DNA of 7,667 nt, taken from assembly GCA_946618745.1 (NCBI GenBank), contig CAMOLN010000037.1, positions 1 to 7,667 on the forward strand, read 5' to 3'. This DNA comes from an uncultured Alphaproteobacteria bacterium (GTDB lineage: Bacteria; Pseudomonadota; Alphaproteobacteria; RF32; CAG-239). The notes under the pieces are model-generated. The model had not been told where the DNA came from, searched no databases, and was given only the letters and a program-made list of their open reading frames with translations. Both the position numbers and the translations under genes were made by a program. This document shows, one piece after another, positions 1-5,455 of the stretch (position 1 is the first letter of the stretch; each line of letters starts with the position of its first letter).

Positions 1-67
1 TTTGCCTTTGGACGATTTGATAAAATCTCTTGTTGCTGAAGCTCAAATGCCTCATGCCGATGAGTAA
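1..67 (+). CDS. C-terminal end of an unidentified protein (partial, 5' truncated)
   Basis: An open frame enters from the left edge and stops at TAA 65-67, giving the tail LPLDDLIKSLVAEAQMPHADE. The tail is amphipathic and probably helical. The intrinsic terminator 21 bases after the stop supports this as the true end of a transcription unit. I do not recognise the family from 21 residues. Genes such as kdsA or pyrG often lie upstream of eno in alphaproteobacteria, but nothing here identifies either. Confidence 0.6.
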   Translation, partial: LPLDDLIKSLVAEAQMPHADE

Positions 68-88
68 AACATTATATATGCGATAATA

Positions 89-116
89 GGTTGCTTTTTT
101 AAGCAACCTTTTTTTT
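89..116 (+). terminator. Intrinsic terminator upstream of eno
   Basis: A perfect 8-bp stem GGTTGCTT/AAGCAACC (89-96 with 101-108) encloses a TTTT loop and is followed directly by eight T (109-116). This is the canonical Rho-independent form. It ends the unit whose stop codon is at 65-67 and separates it from eno. Confidence 0.9.
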
Positions 117-130
117 ATTCCAAAATTCCG

Positions 131-159
131 TTGACATCACTGCAAAAATGCAATATCTC
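131..159 (+). promoter_or_regulatory. Probable eno promoter
   Basis: A perfect TTGACA -35 box lies at 131-136. A 17-base spacer leads to TATCTC at 154-159, a weak -10 keeping only the TAT start. A strong -35 with a loose -10 is common in alphaproteobacterial housekeeping promoters. A better -10-like hexamer, TATAAT at 176-181, lacks a -35 at proper spacing and would leave a very short leader. The -35 assignment is firmer than the -10. Confidence 0.5.
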
Positions 160-180
160 ATAAGCAACAATTTTCTATAA

Positions 181-1482
<1,302 letters not shown>

Positions 1483-1503
1483 ATTTTGTTGATAAATTTA
1501 AAG

Positions 1504-1534
1504 CACCCTCGATAGATTCGAGGGTGTTTTTTTT
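1504..1534 (+). terminator. Intrinsic terminator of eno
   Basis: A perfect 9-bp stem CACCCTCGA/TCGAGGGTG (1504-1512 with 1518-1526) has loop TAGAT and is followed directly by eight T (1527-1534). It begins 21 bases after the eno stop. On the other strand the stem is followed by a mixed sequence, so it is not a good terminator for serS. Confidence 0.93.
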
Positions 1535-1535
1535 A

Positions 1536-1694
1536 TGTTATTCTCGAACGTGTCGCCGTTCTTTTTTTTGTGTCATTCTCGGGTTCCTTTTTTATGTCAT
1601 TCTCGGGTTTAACCCGAGAATCCAAATCAAACAATACATCATATTTTTTTGGATTCTCGGATCAGGTCGCTATCGCGACACGTCCGAGAATGAC
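1536..1694. repeat. Cluster of GTCATTCTCGG palindromic repeats
   Basis: The word TGTCATTCTCGGG occurs at 1571-1583 and 1595-1607, with a diverged copy TGTTATTCTCGAACG at 1536-1550 and an inverted copy CCGAGAATGAC at 1684-1694. Two of these form palindromes. ATTCTCGGGTT/AACCCGAGAAT (1599-1609 with 1611-1621) is perfect around one central base. ATTCTCGGA/TCCGAGAAT (1653-1661 with 1683-1691) encloses a nested GTCGC/GCGAC stem (1666-1670 with 1675-1679). The diverged copy at 1536-1562 matches the reverse complement of the right half of the second palindrome, including GTGTCGC. They resemble dispersed intergenic palindromes known from alphaproteobacteria, but I cannot assign a named family. Confidence 0.8.
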
Positions 1695-1702
1695 TGAACA
1701 GA

Positions 1703-1754
1703 CCGAGATCACTACGTCGCTCGTTATCACTCCCTCCTCGTGATGACATCTATT
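1703..1754. repeat. 52-bp direct repeat, copy 1
   Basis: This unit matches 2064-2115 in the same orientation at 48 of 52 positions; I count four substitutions and no gaps. It contains the inverted pair ATCAC/GTGAT (1726-1730 with 1740-1744) around a pyrimidine-rich loop, TCCCTCCTC. It directly follows the TTCTCGGG palindrome cluster, so on the - strand the two could be parts of one larger repeat. Confidence 0.88.
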
Positions 1755-1793
1755 ATAAGGGTTTGGGATTTATGAGCAACACCTGTCCCGGGT

Positions 1794-1943
1794 TTGGGCA
1801 TAAGCAGATTTAAGATAAACAAAAATCAAACAACGCATGAAAACTTCCTTATTCGTTAACTGTCTGAGCAAACGCGTTAAGCGTTGGCGAGTTTTAACGA
1901 ACATACGTGGTGTTTGATTTTTGCTTAAATCTGCTTCGCCCAA
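1794..1943. repeat. 150-bp imperfect long inverted repeat
   Basis: Paired arms, from outside in: TTGGGC 1794-1799 with GCCCAA 1938-1943; AAGCAGATTTAAG 1802-1814 with CTTAAATCTGCTT 1924-1936; AAAAATCAAACA 1821-1832 with TGTTTGATTTTT 1911-1922; TTCGTTAA 1852-1859 with TTAACGAA 1894-1901; and apical AACGC 1871-1875 with GCGTT 1881-1885. Unpaired bulges lie mainly on the left arm (ATAAAC 1815-1820; about 12 bases before 1852). As RNA it would make one long bulged hairpin. It could be a miniature mobile element, a structured RNA, or a large repeat-derived palindrome. No transposase gene is present and no clear target-site duplication was seen. Confidence 0.85.
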
Positions 1944-1978
1944 TGACTTTTGGTTACTTTTGGTCATTCAAAAGTAAC
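1940..1978. repeat. GTTACTTTTG hairpin repeat, copy 1
   Basis: The hairpin GTTACTTTTG/CAAAAGTAAC (1953-1962 with 1969-1978) has loop GTCATT. Together with the preceding CCAATGACTTTTG it forms a 22-base segment (1940-1961) that recurs without change at 2163-2184. It overlaps the end of the 150-bp inverted repeat by a few bases. Confidence 0.85.
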
Positions 1979-2063
1979 ATAAATCACCATTCCGATGGCT
2001 TTTTTGCTACGCCAGTCCGAGACTGTTTGACCATTCAAAAGTAGCGTAAGAATAAAAGAATAA

Positions 2064-2115
2064 GCCGATATCACCACGTCGGTCGTTATCACTCCCTCCT
2101 CGTGATGACATTTAT
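2064..2115. repeat. 52-bp direct repeat, copy 2
   Basis: This is the second copy of the unit at 1703-1754, in the same orientation, with four substitutions. It carries the same ATCAC/GTGAT inverted pair. Copy 1 follows TTCTCGGG palindromes and copy 2 follows a GTTACTTTT-type stretch, so the unit moves or persists independently of its left neighbour. Confidence 0.88.
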
Positions 2116-2122
2116 TTTTTTG

Positions 2123-2148
2123 GTTACTTTTTGTTGTCAAAAAGTAAC
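2123..2148. repeat. GTTACTTTTTG hairpin repeat, copy 2
   Basis: A perfect 11-bp stem GTTACTTTTTG/CAAAAAGTAAC (2123-2133 with 2138-2148) with loop TTGT, followed by ATAAATAAACCAG. Copy 1 is also followed by ATAAAT. Neither strand has a T run directly after the stem, so it is not a standard terminator. Confidence 0.85.
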
Positions 2149-2162
2149 ATAAATAAACCAGT

Positions 2163-2194
2163 CCAATGACTTTTGGTTACTTTTTGAAAGTAAC
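2163..2194. repeat. GTTACTTT hairpin repeat, copy 3
   Basis: The stem GTTACTTT/AAAGTAAC (2176-2183 with 2187-2194) has a 3-base loop and is preceded by CCAATGACTTTTG. Positions 2163-2184 are identical to 1940-1961. It lies 20 bases beyond the serS stop and could act as a 3'-end structure for the serS transcript, but the T run of an intrinsic terminator is missing. Confidence 0.8.
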
Positions 2195-2214
2195 GCAAAA
2201 AAACAAAACATTAA

Positions 2215-3498
2215 TTAATTTTTGTTTTTGCCGATAATCTTCTTCCCTCCCATATAGGGCTGTAATTTCTCCGGAATATTAACTGTTCCGTCGGCATTTT
2301 GATGATTTTCAATAAAAGGCACCAAAGCGCGCGGTGTGGCAATTCCGGTATTGTTTAAGGTATGCACAAACTTAACTTTGCCGTCAGCGTTTTCTCTATA
2401 ACGCAAATTGGTGCGGCGAGCCTGCCAATCGGTAATGTTGGAGCAAGAGTGAGTCTCGCGATAACAATTCTGGCTCGGCACCCAAGCTTCCAAATCATAT
2501 TGCCGATATTTCGGTGCACCCATATCGCCGGTGCAAATATCCAACACTTGATAAGGAATTTCCAAATCTTGCAAAATTTCTTCAGATATTTGCAACAATT
2601 TTTGATGCCATTTCTCACTTTCGGCCAAATCATTTTTACAAATCACAAATTGCTCGGTTTTCATAAATTGGTGAACCCGCACCAGACCGCGGGTGTCTTT
2701 GCCGGCGGCTCCGGCCTCACGACGAAAACACGGCGAAAATCCGGCATATAAAATCGGCAGTTGATTTTCGTTTAAGATTTCATCAGCATGCATCGAGTTC
2801 AAAATCAATTCCGCCGTGCCCGAGAGATAAATATCATCAGCCGGCATATAATAAATTTCATCACGCGAAAACGGCAAATATCCCTGACCATATAAAGGTT
2901 TTTCTTTGGATATTGCCGGCACTGTAATCACTGTAAAACCTTTATCGCGCAACTTATCCAACACCATCATGTGCATAGCCAGTTCCAATTTGGCCAAATC
3001 ATTTTTAATCGCATAAGTGCGAGTTCCGGAAATGCGGGCAATACGTTCCATCTCGCCCCAGTCGTTCAAATCCATCAATTCAATATGATCACGCGGGGTA
3101 AAATCAAATTTTTTCGGCTCACTCCATTTGCGGATAACCACATTTTCACTGTCATCTTTGCCATCGGGACAATCCTCACTCGGCATATTGGGCAACCCTA
3201 ACATCAGCAAGTCATAATCAGCCTGAGCCTTGTCTAATTCGACTTGCTTTTCCTTCATATCTTCGCCGATTTGCTTGCTTTTAGCAATAATGGCGGCTTT
3301 TTCCTCTGCCGGCGCCGATTTTATGGCGGCACTCAGCTTGTTTTTTTCTTCCGCTCCTGCTTGCACGGCGGTTTTCAACTTGTTTAATTCTTTATATTGG
3401 TTGACTAAGGCATCAATTTTTTCGGCTCCATAGCCTTTGCGTCCGAGTGATTTTTTAACCTCATCACTGTGTTCGATAATATATTTAATATCCGGCAT
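2215..3498 (-). CDS. serS: Seryl-tRNA synthetase
   Basis: A class II synthetase that activates serine with ATP and charges tRNA-Ser (and tRNA-Sec where present) in the cytosol. The 427-aa length is normal. Residues about 27-100 form the charged, Lys/Glu/Ala-rich coiled-coil arm that grips the long variable arm of tRNA-Ser. The catalytic domain follows: motif 1 region about 180-195 ending near P194, the serine-binding SGTAE at 226-230, motif 2 FRREAGAAGKDTRG at 258-271 with VHQF 275-278, the HSCSNITDWQARR block at 350-362, and motif 3 TLNNTGIATPRALVPFIEN at 380-398 with its conserved Arg at 390. The start is ATG at 3496-3498 with AGGA at 3510-3513, a rather long 11-base spacing. Motif 3 and the GDMGAP...YRETHSCSN stretch differ from the usual proteobacterial wording (TLNGSGLAVGR). 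The function is secure; the lineage of the gene is open. Confidence 0.97.
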   Translation of the reverse strand: MPDIKYIIEHSDEVKKSLGRKGYGAEKIDALVNQYKELNKLKTAVQAGAEEKNKLSAAIKSAPAEEKAAIIAKSKQIGEDMKEKQVELDKAQADYDLLMLGLPNMPSEDCPDGKDDSENVVIRKWSEPKKFDFTPRDHIELMDLNDWGEMERIARISGTRTYAIKNDLAKLELAMHMMVLDKLRDKGFTVITVPAISKEKPLYGQGYLPFSRDEIYYMPADDIYLSGTAELILNSMHADEILNENQLPILYAGFSPCFRREAGAAGKDTRGLVRVHQFMKTEQFVICKNDLAESEKWHQKLLQISEEILQDLEIPYQVLDICTGDMGAPKYRQYDLEAWVPSQNCYRETHSCSNITDWQARRTNLRYRENADGKVKFVHTLNNTGIATPRALVPFIENHQNADGTVNIPEKLQPYMGGKKIIGKNKN

Positions 3499-3525
3499 AA
3501 CTGTTACAATCCTATAAATTTACTG

Positions 3526-3554
3526 TTGATTTAAATTCCGCACCATAATAATAT
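3526..3554 (+). promoter_or_regulatory. Possible trpS promoter, overlapping the serS promoter
   Basis: TTGATT at 3526-3531 with a 17-base spacer leads to TAATAT at 3549-3554. The match is only moderate in this AT-rich spacer. Its -10 would overlap the -10 of the divergent serS promoter by two bases, so the two could compete for polymerase. Confidence 0.3.
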
Positions 3555-3572
3555 ACGACAAAATAATTTCAA
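3545..3572 (-). promoter_or_regulatory. Probable serS promoter
   Basis: Read on the - strand, TTGAAA (3572-3567) is followed by a 16-base spacer and TATTAT (3550-3545), each matching the sigma70 consensus at five of six positions. The predicted start site near 3538 leaves a leader of about 40 bases before the serS ATG. Confidence 0.5.
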
Positions 3573-3598
3573 TAAAAAATTACAAAGGTAATATTAAA

Positions 3599-4615
3599 AT
3601 GTTTGAAGATAAGACTGTTTTAACCGGCGTAAAGCCCACCGGAACTCCGCATATCGGTAATTTAGTCGGAGCTATCAGACCGGCTATTGAGCTTGGAAAT
3701 AAAGTACTTGATGCCGGAGGAAGGCATTTTATGTTTGTGGCGGACTATCATGCCATCAATGCTGAAAAAGATCCGGTAATGTTAACGCAAAAAATCAAGG
3801 AAGTTGCGTGCGTTTATTTGGCATTCGGACTTGATCCCAATCGTTCGGTGTTTTATCGTCAATCTGACGTGCCAGAAATTTTAGAATTTACCACCATCTT
3901 ATATGCCTATACTCCCAAAGGTTTTATGAATAAGGCTCACGCTTATAAAGCTTTTGTCGATAAAAATCTTGCCGCTCAAAAACCTGATGATGATGGTATC
4001 AATATGGGGCTTTATACTTATCCGGTTTTGATGGCAGCGGATATTTTGTCATTTGACACCGATGTTGTTCCCGTTGGCAAAGATCAGGTTCAGCACGTTG
4101 AAATTGCCCGTGACATTGCCGGAATTATTAATGCTCATTACAACAAAGAATTGTTAAAGTTACCGGAATATTCTTTAACTAAAAATGCAATTCTTGTCCC
4201 CGGTCTTGACGGTCGCAAAATGAGCAAATCTTACAATAATGTTGTTCCTATTTTTGCTGATGATGCCGCTATCAAAAAGGCGGTTTATACCATCAAAACC
4301 GATTCGCGTCCGTTAGAAGAGCCCAAAGATCCTGATTCGGTTTTGGTTTATCAGATTTACCAAGCTGTTGCCGCTCCCGAGCAGGTAAAAGCAATGGCCG
4401 AAGGCTTGCAACAAGGCAAATTGGGTTATGGTCATGTAAAAAACATGTTGCTTGATGCAATAATCAATTTGGTGAAAGAGCCGCGTGAAAAATACAATTA
4501 CTATATGGCGCATTTCAACGAGGTTGAGGGTATGTTGGAAGCAGGCCGCGACAAGGCTCGTCCTGTTGCTCGCCGCACTTTGGATCGATTAAAAAATACC
4601 GTCTTCGGTCGTTGA
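3599..4615 (+). CDS. trpS: Tryptophanyl-tRNA synthetase
   Basis: A class Ic synthetase that activates tryptophan with ATP and charges tRNA-Trp in the cytosol, working as a dimer. At 338 aa it is a normal compact bacterial length. The Rossmann fold opens with LTGVKPTGTPHIGNLVGAI (8-26), whose HIGN at 18-21 is the HIGH motif. Next come FVADYHAI (46-53), YPVLMAADIL (141-150) and VGKDQVQHVEIARD (159-172). The KMSKS loop is GRKMSKSYNN at 205-214, followed by the KTDS...EEPKDP stretch (233-245). The C-terminal helical domain ends at TGA 4613-4615. The start is ATG 3599 with AAAGG at 3584-3588, ten bases upstream. TPHIGN...GAIRPAIEL resembles the TrpRS branch with TTTGTPHLGN-like starts rather than the QPTGNLHLGN form usual in many alphaproteobacteria. 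No Trp-rich leader ORF precedes it, and I see no intrinsic terminator after it. Confidence 0.97.
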   Translation: MFEDKTVLTGVKPTGTPHIGNLVGAIRPAIELGNKVLDAGGRHFMFVADYHAINAEKDPVMLTQKIKEVACVYLAFGLDPNRSVFYRQSDVPEILEFTTILYAYTPKGFMNKAHAYKAFVDKNLAAQKPDDDGINMGLYTYPVLMAADILSFDTDVVPVGKDQVQHVEIARDIAGIINAHYNKELLKLPEYSLTKNAILVPGLDGRKMSKSYNNVVPIFADDAAIKKAVYTIKTDSRPLEEPKDPDSVLVYQIYQAVAAPEQVKAMAEGLQQGKLGYGHVKNMLLDAIINLVKEPREKYNYYMAHFNEVEGMLEAGRDKARPVARRTLDRLKNTVFGR

Positions 4616-4621
4616 TTTTGC

Positions 4622-4650
4622 TTGCTACCACCATTTTTATGTGCTACAAT
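4622..4650 (+). promoter_or_regulatory. Promoter of the small gene pair
   Basis: TTGCTA (4622-4627), a 17-base spacer and TACAAT (4645-4650), with TGC directly before the -10 giving an extended -10. It starts seven bases after the trpS stop, so the following pair can be transcribed independently of trpS. The predicted start site near 4657 leaves a short leader holding the GGAG at 4664-4667. Confidence 0.55.
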
Positions 4651-4673
4651 GCAACGCAGATATGGAGAATTAA

Positions 4674-4946
4674 ATGCCTACAAGCAAACAGGTTATTAAA
4701 ACAAGCACCAAAATAGCTTTAACTACGACTATCGCAGCTTCGTATGTTGCAAAATATGGTTTATCTTTTACAACCGGTTTGGCTAAAACTTTATATGGCG
4801 GCGCTCTTAATATGGCTAATGATTTTGCTCCGGTAAATATTAATTTCGGTACTGGCAACTATCTGCTTAATTCGGCACAAGATTTGGCTGATAAAGGCTG
4901 TGATTCTTTAATAAAAATGCAAAAATATGTAAGGGGCAGAATATAG
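4674..4946 (+). CDS. Small protein of unknown function (90 aa), first of an overlapping pair
   Basis: I do not recognise this family. The start is ATG 4674 with GGAG at 4664-4667, six bases upstream, behind its own promoter. The first 50 residues are rich in Thr, Ala, Lys and Gly, with a mildly hydrophobic stretch (IALTTTIAASYVAKYGLSF, 14-32). That is too broken by polar residues to call a firm membrane segment but is compatible with an amphipathic helix at a membrane. The end is basic (KMQKYVRGRI), with a single Cys at 75. The stop TAG 4944-4946 shares its G with the GTG start of the next gene, so the two are likely translated together. A real gene is supported by promoter, SD and the overlap, not by homology. 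Confidence 0.7.
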   Translation: MPTSKQVIKTSTKIALTTTIAASYVAKYGLSFTTGLAKTLYGGALNMANDFAPVNINFGTGNYLLNSAQDLADKGCDSLIKMQKYVRGRI

Positions 4947-5257
4947 TGCGCCATGCCTCTGACTATCAGGTTATAATATCTGATCAGGGAATACCGGTAT
5001 TTACGCTTCCCTATAGTGATGCGGCAGTTGAGGGTTCGGTTATGCTTTATGATGGCGGAAATCATGCAACTTTGTATCGCAATCAAAATGATGTTATTCT
5101 CTTGGATTATCTTCCTGCCGAGTTGAAACCGGTATTGAACAAATGCTCTTGGGCCGCAGTTTTAGAAACAAATAATGATGGCTCCGAGATTATGCGCGAT
5201 TATAAAGTAGCGATAAAAAAAGTAAAAATTAATCCGCATATTGATAATATGCCATAA
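4946..5257 (+). CDS. Small protein of unknown function (103 aa), second of an overlapping pair
   Basis: I do not recognise this family. The GTG start at 4946-4948 overlaps the previous stop by one base (TAGTG) and has AAGGGG at 4931-4936, nine bases upstream, which points to translational coupling. No in-frame ATG comes before codon 33, so GTG is the best start. The protein looks soluble. Its alternating pattern (YQVIISDQGIPVFTLPY, 7-23; DVILLDYLP, 49-57; WAAVLETNNDG, 69-79; YKVAIKKVKI, 86-95) suggests a small beta-rich fold. There is no signal peptide, no membrane segment and only one Cys (67). No terminator is visible before the ileS promoter, which starts seven bases past the stop. Confidence 0.72.
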   Translation: MRHASDYQVIISDQGIPVFTLPYSDAAVEGSVMLYDGGNHATLYRNQNDVILLDYLPAELKPVLNKCSWAAVLETNNDGSEIMRDYKVAIKKVKINPHIDNMP

Positions 5258-5263
5258 CCCCTC

Positions 5264-5292
5264 TTGACTCTTAAGTTTGGCTGTATTAAAAT
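5264..5292 (+). promoter_or_regulatory. Strong promoter of the ileS leader and ileS
   Basis: TTGACT (5264-5269), exactly 17 bases, then TAAAAT (5287-5292). Each box matches the sigma70 consensus at five of six positions, the best complete promoter in the window. The predicted start near 5299 gives an ileS leader of about 155 bases holding a small ORF and a GC-rich hairpin. Confidence 0.65.
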
Positions 5293-5325
5293 CCCCGCCG
5301 AATAATGATTTTTTTTGAGGGTAAA

Positions 5326-5376
5326 ATGTTTAAGCGCAAAATATTGATATTACCGATTATCACCATTATCCCCTAG
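5326..5376 (+). CDS. Putative Ile-rich leader peptide of ileS (16 aa)
   Basis: A short ORF reads MFKRKILILPIITIIP and stops at TAG 5374-5376. Six of the 16 residues are Ile (codons ATA, ATA, ATT, ATC, ATT, ATC), all within the last 11 sense codons, including two adjacent pairs. GAGGG at 5317-5321 lies four bases before ATG 5326, and a strong promoter predicts a transcript starting about 27 bases before it. It ends 79 bases before the start of isoleucyl-tRNA synthetase. This matches leader peptides that sense charged tRNA levels, as the Phe-rich pheM leader does for pheST in E. coli. The Lys/Arg start is compatible with a short translated peptide. Ile codons are common by chance in AT-rich DNA, so this needs comparative support. 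Confidence 0.55.
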   Translation: MFKRKILILPIITIIP

Positions 5377-5382
5377 GGGGAT
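5368..5382 (+). promoter_or_regulatory. Hairpin over the leader stop codon, candidate attenuator of ileS
   Basis: ATCCCC (5368-5373) pairs with GGGGAT (5377-5382) around the TAG stop of the leader ORF. The left arm is the last Ile-Pro codons. Five bases after it starts a T-rich tract (5388-5421) with two runs of eight T (5399-5406, 5414-5421), so it is terminator-like though not canonical. The same CCCTA (5371-5375) could instead pair with TAGGG at 5441-5445, which includes the ileS SD. A ribosome held on the Ile codons would cover this arm. Confidence 0.4.
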
Positions 5383-5455
5383 CGTGCTTTATATTTTATT
5401 TTTTTTATTCTCGTTTTTTTTAATTTAATCAAGTTAATTTTAGGGCGTTTTATCA

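Larger units (their letters stand above)
1535..2214. other. Repeat-rich intergenic region between convergent eno and serS
   Basis: No credible gene lies in these 680 bases. The region is almost completely made of short palindromic and direct repeats, listed separately: TTCTCGGG palindromes (1536-1694), two copies of a 52-bp unit (1703-1754 and 2064-2115), a 150-bp bulged inverted repeat (1794-1943), and GTTACTTTT hairpins (1953-2194). The only ORF of any length, 65 codons on the - strand (1770-1967), lies across the inverted repeat and has no recognisable protein character. The two flanking genes converge here, a common place for such elements to accumulate. Confidence 0.8.

Noticed and set aside
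1802..1936. Insertion sequence with terminal inverted repeats
   Set aside because: No transposase coding capacity and no clear flanking target duplication. At most a miniature non-autonomous element.
1770..1967. 65-codon ORF on the - strand in the intergenic region
   Set aside because: It lies across the 150-bp inverted repeat and a GTTACTTTT hairpin, its composition follows the repeats, and no convincing SD or protein family is visible. Most likely a by-product of the repeats.
1536..2194. CRISPR array or tandem repeat locus
   Set aside because: Repeat units are of several unrelated types, unequal spacing and mixed orientation, with no uniform spacers and no cas genes nearby.
2362..2751. 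129-codon + strand ORF opposite serS
   Set aside because: Serine synthetase motifs on the other strand account for this sequence; it is an antisense shadow with no known family features.
4674..5257. Toxin-antitoxin module
   Set aside because: Size and overlap fit loosely, but neither protein shows a known toxin or antitoxin motif or a DNA-binding domain that I can recognise.
5299..5455. T-box riboswitch upstream of ileS
   Set aside because: The leader is only about 155 bases, and I see no T-box-like conserved TGGNACC sequence or long specifier stem. The Ile-rich ORF is a better explanation.
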